Shown here: positions 6,868 through 13,938 of the stretch, piece after piece | Numbering within the stretch: the first letter of the stretch is position 1 | Layout: the number at the start of each line of letters is the position of its first letter | Assembly (NCBI GenBank): GCA_050743145.1 | Contig: JBOGDU010000271.1 | Coordinates: 1-15,642 of the forward strand | Reading direction: 5' to 3' | DNA: 15,642 nt | From: DASRTE01 sp050743145 | GTDB taxonomy: Bacteria > Actinomycetota > Actinomycetes > Jiangellales > Jiangellaceae | The notes under the pieces: generated by a model | Told to the model about the DNA's origin: nothing | The model's database searches: none | The model's input: only the letters and a program-made list of their open reading frames with translations | Translations under genes and position numbers: made by a program

Positions 6868-7731
6868 TCAGCGGGACTGGGGCAGCCGGACAGTGCCTCG
6901 CTTCGGTGCAAGTGCGGAAGGTGGAGGCACGACTGGGCCAATATCACCGTCGGGTGCCTGGTCGAGGTCGACGATCACCGGTGCGTGGTCGCTCGGCCCG
7001 GTGCCTTTGCGAGCGTGACGGTCCACCCAGGCTGCCCGTACCCGGCTGGCCACTGCGGGGGTGGCCAGCACCAGATCGATTCGCATTCCCAGGTCTTTGT
7101 GGAACATGCCGGCCCGGTAGTCCCAGTAGGTGAAGACCCGATCGGTCGGCCACCGGTCACGAACGACGTCACGCAGGCCAACCGCCTGCAGCTGCGCGAG
7201 CGCCTCCCGCTCCGGCACGGTGACGTGGGTCTGCCCGATGTAGGCGTCTGGGTCGAACACGTCTGCATCGGTGGGCGCGATGTTCATGTCGCCACACACG
7301 ATCGTCGCCCCACGGCGCTGCCGGACCACGTCGCGCAACGCCGCAAGCCACGCCAGCTTGTAGCGGTAGTGATCGGAGTCGGGAACCCGACCGTTCGGCG
7401 CATACACCGAGTGGACCTTGACGCCGCCGCACGTGGCGGACAGGGCACGCGCCTCCTGATGCGGGAAGCCGGGCCCGTCGGCGAGACCGGTCACCACGTC
7501 GTCCAGCCCCACCCGAGACAGGATCGCCACTCCGTTCCACTGCGTCTCGCCATGGGTGGCGACGGCGTAGCCACGCTGGTGCAGCTCATCGCCGAGCAAA
7601 GCGCTGAATGCGTCGTCGGCCAGCTTCGTCTCCTGCAGGCAGACGACGTCCGGCTGGCGCTGGTCCAGCCACGGAAGCAGCCGGGGCGCCCGCTGCTTGA
7701 CCGAATTCACGTTCCATGTCGCTAGTCGCAC
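6868..7731 (-). CDS. xthA: Exodeoxyribonuclease III (AP endonuclease family)
   Basis: A 287-residue member of the EEP (exonuclease-endonuclease-phosphatase) fold. It should cut DNA 5' to abasic sites and degrade duplex DNA 3'-5' in base excision repair. Conserved active-site blocks are all visible: T-W-N-V-N-S with N7, L-Q-E-T-K with metal ligand E34, H-S-V-Y-A-P-N-G-R, G-D-M-N-I-A-P with the D and N catalytic pair, the T-Y-W-D-Y-R loop, R-I-D-L-V-L and a terminal S-D-H-A-P-V-I-V catalytic His. Length is normal (about 260-290). The start is GTG at 7731 directly before R-L-A-T-W-N, the family's canonical N-terminus; no clear ribosome site is visible. It may be co-transcribed with the downstream HNH gene. 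It is divergent from the molybdopterin remnant. Confidence 0.96.
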   Translation of the reverse strand: MRLATWNVNSVKQRAPRLLPWLDQRQPDVVCLQETKLADDAFSALLGDELHQRGYAVATHGETQWNGVAILSRVGLDDVVTGLADGPGFPHQEARALSATCGGVKVHSVYAPNGRVPDSDHYRYKLAWLAALRDVVRQRRGATIVCGDMNIAPTDADVFDPDAYIGQTHVTVPEREALAQLQAVGLRDVVRDRWPTDRVFTYWDYRAGMFHKDLGMRIDLVLATPAVASRVRAAWVDRHARKGTGPSDHAPVIVDLDQAPDGDIGPVVPPPSALAPKRGTVRLPQSR

Positions 7732-7872
7732 CAGTTCACGGTAGTGGTTACCGCGGACCGCGAGATCGCGTACCGGTCGCCGGCACGAGTACGAGAACCG
7801 CGTGCCGGGCCGGGACCTTCAGCTGATTTGCCGCTCGGAGCCGGAGAGACCGGGACCCGGGACGGAGGACCG

Positions 7873-8241
7873 ATGGCCGGGGACCAGGTGACGAAGCAGG
7901 TATCGACTTTCTGTCCGTTGTGCGTGTCGCGGTGCGGCGCGAAGGCCACGATCGACGACGGCACCTTCGTGGCGCTGGAGCCCGATCCATCGCATCCCAC
8001 CGGCCCAGCGCTGTGCGTGAAGGGCAAGGCGGCACCGGAAATCGTGTACCACCCCGAGCGGCTCTTATGTCCGCTCAAACGCACGAATCGGAAGGGAGCG
8101 ACGGCTTCGGCCGAAGCAGGTCGAGCCCTCTCACCAGAGCGCGCACCAGTGGGGCCTCAGATCTTCGGGATCACGAACTCGTACCCGGCGTCGTGCAGTG
8201 CCGAGATGATGTCGTCGAGCGCCGCGACGGTGTCCGACTGA
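7873..8241 (+). pseudogene. Molybdopterin oxidoreductase, truncated N-terminal [4Fe-4S] fragment
   Basis: From ATG 7873, preceded by a strong GGAGG at 7864-7868, the first ~76 residues match the N-terminal Fe4S domain of bis-MGD molybdopterin oxidoreductases (formate dehydrogenase/nitrate reductase superfamily). The cluster ligands C14-x2-C17-x3-C21 and C48 are intact, followed by L-C-V-K-G-K, P-E-I-V-Y-H-P-E-R-L-L and a K-R-T-N-R-K-G motif. Family members are about 700 residues or more. Here homology stops near 8100 and the frame stays open to 8241 only by running antisense through the 3' end of the polysaccharide deacetylase gene. The rest of the enzyme is gone, so a deletion or rearrangement with a junction near 8095-8105 is likely. 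The intact start and cysteines suggest a fairly recent loss. A functional stand-alone ferredoxin-like peptide is possible but unlikely. Confidence 0.75.
8104..8117. repeat. Perfect 14-bp palindrome
   Basis: GCTTCGGCCGAAGC is fully self-complementary. It lies just after the end of recognisable molybdopterin-oxidoreductase homology and 40 bp beyond the deacetylase stop, between the two convergent frames. It could act in termination or mark the deletion junction; nothing in the sequence decides. Confidence 0.3.
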
Positions 8242-8951
8242 TCCCCGCCGCCGTCGTGCAGCAATACGATCGAGCCCGGTGTCACACCGCCCATCACCAC
8301 CTCGTATACCCGGTCCGCGCCGGGCGCCTTCCAATCCCTCGGATCGACGCTCCACCCGAGCGGCTCCTGCTCGTAGGAAGCAGCCACCGCGTTGATACCG
8401 GCAGAGAAGTGGCCGCCCGGAGCCCGGAAGAACGGAACCTCGACATCGGGCGCCGCCGCGTGGATGCTGTCCAGAGTCCCGCCGATCTCGTCTCGCATCG
8501 CCTCATCGGCGCGCGTGGACAGTTTGAGGTCGTGGCTGACCGTGTGGTCGCAGAGAGTGTGGCCGCCGTCGACGATGTCCTCGATGATCTCGGGGTGCTT
8601 CTCCGCGGCCGCTCCGACGACGCAGAAGATCGCCGTGACGTCGTGCGTGTCGAGGATGTCGAGCACCTGCGAGGTGTACACGTCTGACGGCCCGTCGTCG
8701 AAGGTCAGCGCGACCGTTCGGCCGGGCACGCCGGTGGTGATGATGACGCCGAGCGCGTCGCGTTGCGGCGGGAGCACGTCGGCGTCGGCGGCCGACGGTG
8801 ACGCGGTGGGCGGCTCGGAAGGCTGATCGCCCGCCGGCAGTTCGCCGGCGGCGGCCACGTCGTCGACGTTGCCTCCCGCGACGTTGTCGACCACGAACAC
8901 GAGACTGGCCACCACGCCGGTGACGAGCATGGGCTTCCACGATGGGGCCAC
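8157..8951 (-). CDS. Secreted or membrane-anchored polysaccharide deacetylase (NodB domain, CE4)
   Basis: The 264-residue protein has an N-terminal hydrophobic segment (residues 8-21) acting as signal or anchor, then a Pro/Ala/Ser-rich linker (about 36-65). The NodB homology domain occupies about 75-264. Canonical CE4 motifs are present: T-F-D-D-G-P (83-88, catalytic base D85 and metal D86), H136-x3-H140 in D-H-T-V-S-H-D, R-A-P-G-G (176-180), D-P-R-D-W near 205 and L-L-H-D-G-G near 230. It should remove N-acetyl groups from peptidoglycan or another surface polysaccharide outside the membrane. The GTG start at 8951 is supported by GAGGT about six bases upstream. Cys110 and Cys134 in the domain could form a disulfide. 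It converges with the molybdopterin remnant. Confidence 0.93.
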   Translation of the reverse strand: MAPSWKPMLVTGVVASLVFVVDNVAGGNVDDVAAAGELPAGDQPSEPPTASPSAADADVLPPQRDALGVIITTGVPGRTVALTFDDGPSDVYTSQVLDILDTHDVTAIFCVVGAAAEKHPEIIEDIVDGGHTLCDHTVSHDLKLSTRADEAMRDEIGGTLDSIHAAAPDVEVPFFRAPGGHFSAGINAVAASYEQEPLGWSVDPRDWKAPGADRVYEVVMGGVTPGSIVLLHDGGGDQSDTVAALDDIISALHDAGYEFVIPKI

Positions 8952-9011
8952 GCCGACCTCGCCGCAGTTGGTGAACCCGCCTGCCCGGGCTCTGCCTTTC
9001 CAGGGTATTGA

Positions 9012-9173
9012 TCAGGTGGCCGTGATCCCGGCGACACGCTCATGGTCGCGTCCGGCCTGATGACCATGCGCGGTGGCGAGTCGATCCGCCACCTCACGCG
9101 CGTCCGGTCCGAACTCACGCACCGCGAGCACGCGATCGAACACGCCGCGCAGTGTGGAGGCATCGACGATCAC
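9012..9173 (-). CDS. Small ORF coupled to the 2TM gene (53 aa, unknown)
   Basis: A GTG at 9173-9171 overlaps the TGA stop of the 2TM gene (GTGA), a typical translational-coupling arrangement. The 53-codon frame (M-I-V-D-A-S-T-L-R-G-V-F-D-R-V...) ends at 9012 and its codon use is strongly GC-biased at third positions, like real genes here. The sequence is helical and charged (A-R-E-V-A-D-R-L-A), with a His/Arg-rich C-terminus. No family is recognised and no strong Shine-Dalgarno precedes it. It may be a genuine small protein or chance reading through GC-rich DNA. Confidence 0.35.
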   Translation of the reverse strand: MIVDASTLRGVFDRVLAVREFGPDAREVADRLATAHGHQAGRDHERVAGITAT

Positions 9174-9457
9174 ATCCGCCGCAGGTGCTCCATCTCCTTG
9201 CGGATTTCCTCGGCTGCGAACTCGTCGTTCTGGTAGACGTCCCACGCGTTCAGGACAACACCGATGCCCCACCCAACGATGGGGAACACCGGCCAGAAGA
9301 ACCCATCCGGGTTCGTCATAGCCCAGATCACGACCAGGAACGCGTTGACCAGCGCGTAGACCAGCAGATGCCCCTTGAAGTCGCGCTGCTTCTTGAGCCG
9401 CTTGATCGCCCGCTCGCGCAGAGCCGTGTCGGCATCTGTCTGAAGGAGCTCGTCCAT
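9170..9457 (-). CDS. 2TM domain-containing protein
   Basis: A 95-residue protein with an acidic/basic N-terminal helix (R-E-R-A-I-K-R-L-K-K-Q-R-D-F), then K-G-H-L-L-V-Y-A-L-V-N-A-F-L-V-V-I-W (first membrane helix) and F-F-W-P-V-F-P-I-V-G-W-G-I-G-V-V-L-N-A-W (second), ending in a charged helix E-E-I-R-K-E-M. This is the 2TM domain (PF13239), often found alone in small actinobacterial proteins or fused to sensor kinases and regulators. Exact role is unknown. ATG 9457 is chosen over an in-frame GTG at 9466 because the strong GGAGAGGAGG lies at the right distance from the ATG and abuts the GTG. A hairpin sits about 35-52 bp upstream. Confidence 0.88.
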   Translation of the reverse strand: MDELLQTDADTALRERAIKRLKKQRDFKGHLLVYALVNAFLVVIWAMTNPDGFFWPVFPIVGWGIGVVLNAWDVYQNDEFAAEEIRKEMEHLRRM

Positions 9458-9772
9458 CGGTTCCACCTCCTCTCCGTGCCCACGCTATGGCGATGGCCTA
9501 ACGGCCATCAGGGCCGATGGGCTCCAATCGACGGGTCGGATGGCACTGGCTCGGATGACCATGCTGCGCCCCTCCGCCCGATGATTTGACCGCGTGACGA
9601 GGCCCACTTGGGGCAGTCATCCGCCGGCCATGCGCGACTCTTGAGGGGCCTCGACCCGCCGCCGACGATTGCGGCAGGCGCAGGCATGACCCAGGAGCGG
9701 TCGGCGTGTCATGAGGTGCAGCGGCGGGGGCTTCTCGGATCGGCGTGGTTCCTCGTGGGGCGGGAGGACGAG
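9458..9772. other. Intergenic region, largely unassigned
   Basis: Besides the hairpin at 9492-9509 and the start of pckG-like similarity near 9741, I see nothing recognisable. A plus-strand frame from 9608 to 9925 runs antisense into yihY; it contains the pck-like peptide but no other conserved features upstream of 9741. Confidence 0.4.
9492..9509. repeat. Inverted repeat upstream of the 2TM gene
   Basis: GATGGCC-TAAC-GGCCATC is a perfect 7-bp stem with a 4-base loop, 35-52 bp upstream of the 2TM start on its strand. It could be an operator or 5'-UTR hairpin for that gene. A related GGCCGAT follows at 9513-9519. Confidence 0.35.
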
Positions 9773-9821
9773 CTGTGGGCGGAGCTCGACGGTTTTGAAG
9801 ACCCGCCTCGGCCTCACCTGA
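9741..9821 (+). pseudogene. Remnant of the 3' end of a second PEP carboxykinase gene
   Basis: Bases 9773-9821 align with the last 48 bases of pckG (4841-4888) at 43 of 49 columns, including exact blocks GAGCTCGACGG and GAAGACCCGCCTCGG and the stop context ACCTGA. One extra T at 9793-9796 breaks the frame. Upstream, CGGCGTGGTTC (9741-9751) matches CGGAGTGGTTC (4800-4810), with nine fewer bases between the blocks. In protein terms A-W-F...E-L-W-A-E-L-D-G corresponds to E-W-F...L-L-W-A-E-L-D-G, then the shifted K-T-R-L-G-L-T-stop. The remnant ends over the stop codon of the convergent yihY gene. It is an old partial duplication or the scar of a rearrangement. Confidence 0.6.
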
Positions 9822-10698
9822 AACCGTCTTCGAGCACGGCGTTGATCTCCGCGCCGAAGAGCGTCGCGAAGATCGCCAGCCACAACCACAGGAGCAGCAC
9901 CACCACGCCGGCCAAGGGTCCGTAGGTCTGCGCGTAGGAGCCGAAGTTGTCGACAAAGACAGAGAAGCCGACTGACGCAGCCAGCCACAGGACCAAGGCC
10001 ACAATCGCACCCACGGAGAACCACTGGAACCGTCCGTCCGCGCGATCCGGGCCGACCCGGTACAGCACAGCGAGCGCGAGGAGGACGGTCACGACCAGAC
10101 CCACCCAGCGTCCCACCTCGACGACGACGTGCAGCCAATCTGGCAAGTCGAGAGCGTTGAGTACTGCCGGCACGACTGCAACCAGCGCCACGGCGGCGAC
10201 GACGAAGACGATCGCCGCCAGGGTCAGCCCCAGTGCCATCAGCCGCCGTCTGACGACGTTGCGCTCATCCGTCGTGCCGTAAGCGACATTCACCGCCTTG
10301 ATGAGGTTCGCGATACCGCCGGACGCGCTCCACAACGCGAATCCGAGGGCCACGACCAGGCCGATGCCCAGGGACCGTTGCTCCGCGCCGGCGATCGACT
10401 CGAGTTGTGACGTCAGCAGTTCGGCGGCGCTGTCGGGCAGTGCCGTGCCGAAGGACTCGAGCTGCCGCTCGACGTCCTCCGGGTCGCTGACCAGGCCGTA
10501 CAGCAGCACAACCGCGATCATGGTGGGGACTATCGCGAGGAAGGCGTAGAAGGCGACCCCCGCCGAGACCAACGGGAGCTGTGCTTCCCGGGCCCGCTTC
10601 CAGGCCGCCTTCACGACATCGAGACGTCGGCGCCAGGGCCCCCGTGTCGCGCCCCCCTGCCCGCCCCCGGCCGGCCGGGCTTCCTGCTCAACCCCCAT
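9814..10698 (-). CDS. YihY/BrkB-family inner membrane protein
   Basis: The 294-residue protein has a basic N-terminus (about 1-40) and six hydrophobic segments. The family signature is clear: A-G-V-A-F-Y-A-F-L-A-I-V-P near 46-58, a long first loop with D-P-E-D-V, W-S-A-S-G-G-I-A-N-L-I-K-A-V-N-V-A-Y-G near 122-140, F-Q-W-F-S-V-G-A-I near 225, and L-L-W-L-W-L-A-I-F-A-T-L-F-G-A-E-I-N-A near 271-288. YihY/BrkB proteins (once mis-called ribonuclease BN) are widespread and of uncertain function, perhaps transport or envelope related. ATG 10698 opens the normal N-terminus. The stop codon overlaps the pckG-like remnant on the other strand. The gene lies just downstream of tRNA-Ser on the same strand. 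Confidence 0.94.
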   Translation of the reverse strand: MGVEQEARPAGGGQGGATRGPWRRRLDVVKAAWKRAREAQLPLVSAGVAFYAFLAIVPTMIAVVLLYGLVSDPEDVERQLESFGTALPDSAAELLTSQLESIAGAEQRSLGIGLVVALGFALWSASGGIANLIKAVNVAYGTTDERNVVRRRLMALGLTLAAIVFVVAAVALVAVVPAVLNALDLPDWLHVVVEVGRWVGLVVTVLLALAVLYRVGPDRADGRFQWFSVGAIVALVLWLAASVGFSVFVDNFGSYAQTYGPLAGVVVLLLWLWLAIFATLFGAEINAVLEDGFR

Positions 10699-10761
10699 GG
10701 CCCTCCCGTACCCGAACCATCGTGTCCCAAGCTGCGGGAACGGAATACGCCCTGGTCAGAG

Positions 10762-10854
10762 TGGCGGAGGCGGCGGGATTTGAACCCGCGAGAGGGTTTG
10801 AACCTCAACCCGCTTAGCAGGCGGGCGCCATAGACCGGACTAGGCGACGCCTCC
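10762..10854 (-). tRNA. tRNA-Ser (anticodon GCT), CCA encoded
   Basis: The minus strand gives a class II cloverleaf: acceptor GGAGGCG with CGCCTCC, anticodon stem CCCGC/GCGGG around loop CTGCTAA (anticodon GCT, reading AGC/AGU), a long variable arm TTGAGGTTCAAACCCTC as expected for serine tRNA, and T-arm GCGGG-TTCAAAT-CCCGC. Discriminator G is at 10765 and CCA is encoded at 10762-10764. Confidence 0.97.
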
Positions 10855-10919
10855 ACGCCCGTCGAGAACAGGCGCCGCAAGGGTACCCGTCGGGATCAGG
10901 ACGCGGCAAAGTCAGATGT

Positions 10920-11567
10920 ATGGAGCGGCGACCGCCCCTCTGGGTGGACCGTAAGCAGGCCGGAGTCGAGCTCGCGGCACGCCTGCGCGACGACCTTCCG
11001 CGCGACGGACGGGCGCTCGTCCTCGGGCTGCCGAGGGGCGGCGTCGTGGTGGCGGCCGAGGTGGCGCGGCTCCTCGACATCGAGTTGGACGCGCTTGTCG
11101 TCTGCAAAGTTGGCGTGCCATGGCACCCGGAGCTGGCTCTCGGAGCGGTGGGTGGCGATGGCGTCCGCGTCCGCAACGACGACGTCGTCCGCCACACGGG
11201 CCTCAGCGACGCACAGCTCGAACAGGCCTTCATAGCAGCGGAGAGCCAGGTCGCCACGCGGGAGAAGGTACTGCGAGGCGGCCGCGCGCTCCCGGAAGTC
11301 ACCGGCCGTCCCGCGGTCATCGTCGACGACGGCCTCGCGACGGGTGCCACCGCACTGGCGGCGACCCAGGTCGTCCGGGCTCTCTCGGCCTCGGTGGTCG
11401 TGCTCGCGGTGCCCGTCGCGCCGGCCGACATCGACTCTCGCCTGGCCGCCGCTGTCGACGCGTTCGTGGCACTGGCGCGTCCTCGCCGGTTCGGCGCGGT
11501 CGGAACGTGGTACGAGGACTTCAGGCAGGTCGAGGACGACGACGTCCGCGCTCTGCTCGATACGTGA
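10920..11567 (+). CDS. Phosphoribosyltransferase-family protein
   Basis: The 215-residue protein has the type I PRTase fold. L-G-L-P-R-G-G-V-V-V-A-A-E-V-A near residue 35 resembles the substrate/PPi loop, and the PRPP-binding signature V-I-V-D-D-G-L-A-T-G-A-T-A lies at about 132-144. It belongs to the uncharacterised group (COG1926-like) often found near erythromycin-esterase or dienelactone-hydrolase genes, which are absent here. The true substrate is unknown. Residues K-V-G-V-P-W-H-P-E-L-A-L-G-A-V are conserved in that group. ATG 10920 has no clear ribosome site and may be near-leaderless; the initiation codon is the least certain part. It is divergent from tRNA-Ser, 65 bp away, and precedes the LCP gene by 66 bp on the same strand. 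Confidence 0.9.
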   Translation: MERRPPLWVDRKQAGVELAARLRDDLPRDGRALVLGLPRGGVVVAAEVARLLDIELDALVVCKVGVPWHPELALGAVGGDGVRVRNDDVVRHTGLSDAQLEQAFIAAESQVATREKVLRGGRALPEVTGRPAVIVDDGLATGATALAATQVVRALSASVVVLAVPVAPADIDSRLAAAVDAFVALARPRRFGAVGTWYEDFRQVEDDDVRALLDT

Positions 11568-11633
11568 CGTCCCCCACACCAGGTAGGGCAACCGCGCGGT
11601 GCGCTCATGCGTCTTTTCATAGGGAGCATCCGT

Positions 11634-13244
11634 ATGCGGTTGAATAGGTGGGTTGTGGGCAGGGTCGAGGGCAAGGTGACGCGCACCGAGCGCGTTGCAC
11701 AGCAACGCGGCGGTAGGCGGCGTGCCCGACTCGAGGACCGCCGCAGGGAACGTTCCACCGGGTACGGGCGCTTTCTCGGCCTCACCGCCCTCGGGTCACT
11801 CGTCCCCGGTGCAGGTCTGTGGGCGGCGGGCCGGCGTCGGTCGGGCACCTTCTTCATCGTCTGCATCGCACTCGCACTTGCCGCCGCCGCGGCCATCATC
11901 GTCCTGGTGCCGCGGTCGCGACTGGCCGCCGTCGCCTTCAACCGTGATGCGCTGACCGTCCTCGGCGTCGGCCTGGCCGCCGGCGCAGCCATCTGGCTGT
12001 TCGTCGCCCTGACCAGCCACCGGGCACTCGAGCCGAGCGGGCTGTCCGCCGGTCAGCGGCTCGGCGGTGCTCTCGTGGTCACCCTGGCCACGAGTCTGGT
12101 CATCGCGCCACTGGCGCTGGGCGCGCGCTACGCGTTCACCCAGCGCGACCTCATCGGCGCGATCTCCGCCGGCAACGACGGCGGCAGCCTCACGACGCCC
12201 GAGATCGAAGAGCAGGCCGACCCATGGGCCGAGATTCCGCGGGTGAACGTCCTCCTCCTCGGCGGAGACGCCGGACGGGGCCGCACCGGCCTGCGTCCAG
12301 ACACCCAGATCCTGGCCAGCATCGACACCAAGACCGGCGACACGGTCATGTTCTCGCTTCCGCGCAACCTGCAGGGCGTCCCGTTCCCGACCGACAGTCC
12401 GTTGTACGAGTACTACCCGTCGGGTTTCGGCTACCGCAACGACGACGCCAACTACCTGCTCAACGCCGTGTACCAGAACGTGCCGGCGGAGGTGCCGGCG
12501 GAGGTGTTCGCGGGCTCGGAGAACCCCGGCGCCGATGCCACCAAGTGGGCCGTCGAGGGCACGCTCGGCATTCCCGTCGACTACTACGTGCTCGTCGATC
12601 TCGCCGGATTCCAAGCGATCGTCGATGCGCTGGGCGGCATCACGATCGACGTCCCCCGGGACATCCCGATCGGAGGCGGCATCAACGAGTTCACCGGTGG
12701 ACACAACCCGGTCACCGGATACATCGAGGCAGGCGTCAACCGGCATCTCGACGGCCACGAGGCACTGTGGTTCGCGCGATCACGGGAAGGGTCAGACGAC
12801 TACGAGCGGATGGCGCGCCAGCGCTGCGTCATGGGAGCGATCGTCGACGAAGCCGACCCCGCCACCATGCTCACCAGGTACCAGAGCCTGGCCGCCGCGA
12901 CCAGGGACATCGTGCGTACCGACATCCCGGCCGATCTCTTCCCGGCCTTCGCCGAGCTGGCCCTGAAGATCAAGAACAGGCCTCTCGAGACGTTGTCGCT
13001 GGACAACAGGTTCTTCGCGAGCTTCGGCAGTTCGACCAGCAACCCCGACTACGACGCCGTCCACCAACTCGTACAGAAAGCCCTGGTCCCCGATCCGACC
13101 CCGACCGCGACGCCGACGCCGTCGGCATCCGCGTCATCGGGGACGGGCACCGAGCCCGGCGGCGCCGGCACCTCGACGCCCGACCCGTCGCCCTCGGCCA
13201 CGCCCGAGCCCGACGAGCCGACGGACCTCAACGTCGTCTGCTGA
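11634..13244 (+). CDS. LytR-CpsA-Psr (LCP) family cell-wall ligase with four N-terminal membrane helices
   Basis: The 536-residue protein starts with a basic cytoplasmic segment (1-45), then four hydrophobic segments (about 46-65, 71-92, 106-127, 143-164). The extracellular LCP domain begins at about 203 with R-V-N-V-L-L-L-G-G-D-A-G-x-G-R, followed by R-P-D-T-Q-I-L-A-S-I-D, M-F-S-L-P-R-N near 237, D-Y-Y-V-L-V-D-L-A-G-F near 317, G-G-I-T-I-D-V and F-A-R-S-R-E-G-S-D-D-Y-E-R-M-A-R-Q-R at 380-396. These blocks hold the Arg/Asp residues that bind polyprenyl-pyrophosphate and catalyse transfer of glycopolymers (teichoic acid or arabinogalactan-like) to peptidoglycan. A Thr/Pro/Ser-rich tail (about 483-536) may span the wall. 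ATG 11634 is preferred over in-frame ATG 11607 because AGGGAG lies seven bases upstream. Most LCP proteins have a single anchor helix, so the four-helix front is notable. Confidence 0.93.
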   Translation: MRLNRWVVGRVEGKVTRTERVAQQRGGRRRARLEDRRRERSTGYGRFLGLTALGSLVPGAGLWAAGRRRSGTFFIVCIALALAAAAAIIVLVPRSRLAAVAFNRDALTVLGVGLAAGAAIWLFVALTSHRALEPSGLSAGQRLGGALVVTLATSLVIAPLALGARYAFTQRDLIGAISAGNDGGSLTTPEIEEQADPWAEIPRVNVLLLGGDAGRGRTGLRPDTQILASIDTKTGDTVMFSLPRNLQGVPFPTDSPLYEYYPSGFGYRNDDANYLLNAVYQNVPAEVPAEVFAGSENPGADATKWAVEGTLGIPVDYYVLVDLAGFQAIVDALGGITIDVPRDIPIGGGINEFTGGHNPVTGYIEAGVNRHLDGHEALWFARSREGSDDYERMARQRCVMGAIVDEADPATMLTRYQSLAAATRDIVRTDIPADLFPAFAELALKIKNRPLETLSLDNRFFASFGSSTSNPDYDAVHQLVQKALVPDPTPTATPTPSASASSGTGTEPGGAGTSTPDPSPSATPEPDEPTDLNVVC

Positions 13245-13280
13245 GACCGGACGCGGGCCTTACTGCTACCAGTGGCACCC

Positions 13281-13371
13281 CGGCCCGACGAACAGGACGG
13301 ACTCGGGTTGGGAGCAGTACAGGCCGAGGTCAGATCGTCGAGCGATGCGAACCATCCTGTTGGTCGGGCCG
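13281..13371. repeat. Long inverted repeat between convergent genes, candidate bidirectional terminator
   Basis: CGGCCCGACGAACAGGACGG at 13281-13300 is complementary to 13352-13371 at 18 of 20 positions, with a 51-base loop. The arms sit 37 bp after the LCP stop and 24 bp beyond the stop of the convergent PH-like gene, where a bidirectional terminator is expected. The long loop and absence of U-tracts are atypical, so a decayed mobile or REP-like element is also possible. Confidence 0.45.
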
Positions 13372-13394
13372 CATCAGCTCTCGTCAGCATTCGG

Positions 13395-13877
13395 TCAGGC
13401 CGGTGGGCGCGCCGGGTTGCGGCGGACCAGCCGAGCCCGCATCTCACGCGCCAGCTCGCGGGGCTCCACGTCGAGCACACCGGTACGGATGATGCTGCGA
13501 CGGCCAGCGGACAGGTCGACCGAGACGACCGGGCCGTCGGACTGGACCCGACGGACGTCTCGCCATGCCGCACGCCGGACACCGCCTCCTGGCCCGGTCG
13601 AGTTGAGGAACCCTTCGTCGTCGAGTTCGAGGCGGGCACCACGGCCGGCCAGTCGCAGCACACCGACCACGAACATGGTCAGCGCCAGCACGGCCAACAG
13701 CCCGATCAGCAGTCCCACGCCGACCAGTACTGCGCGGGACGGTTCCAGAGCGCTCAGAACCATCGCGCCCATGACACACAGGCCCAACCCCACGGCGCCG
13801 ATGCCGACCCCGCGCAGCGCCACACCGGTGGGCACGCGGTAGACCTGCGGCTCGGAGGTGTCGGCGCCGGTGCTCAC
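13395..13877 (-). CDS. Small membrane protein with PH-like C-terminal domain
   Basis: The 160-residue protein has a short polar N-terminus with Y-R-V-P near residue 13, two membrane helices (about 22-44 and 49-76) and a soluble C-terminal part. L-E-L-D-D-E-G-F near 84, R-R-A-A-W-R-D-V-R-R-V-Q near 101-112 and a strand V-V-S-V-D-L-S-A resemble the bacterial PH-like membrane domain seen in many small actinobacterial proteins. The fold inference is by pattern only and function is unknown. The GTG start at 13877 lacks a good ribosome site. It follows the lipoprotein gene by 61 bp and could be the last gene of the zinc-ribbon/lipoprotein group. Confidence 0.75.
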   Translation of the reverse strand: MSTGADTSEPQVYRVPTGVALRGVGIGAVGLGLCVMGAMVLSALEPSRAVLVGVGLLIGLLAVLALTMFVVGVLRLAGRGARLELDDEGFLNSTGPGGGVRRAAWRDVRRVQSDGPVVSVDLSAGRRSIIRTGVLDVEPRELAREMRARLVRRNPARPPA

Positions 13878-13938
13878 GTAACCAGTGTGACCGACGATGC
13901 CGGCCCAAAGCTCTCGTAAGCGGAGATTCCCGTCTCTC

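Noticed and set aside
12224..13492. 422-codon plus-strand frame within the LCP region
   Set aside because: Extremely Arg-rich out-of-frame translation of the LCP gene; no recognisable domain.
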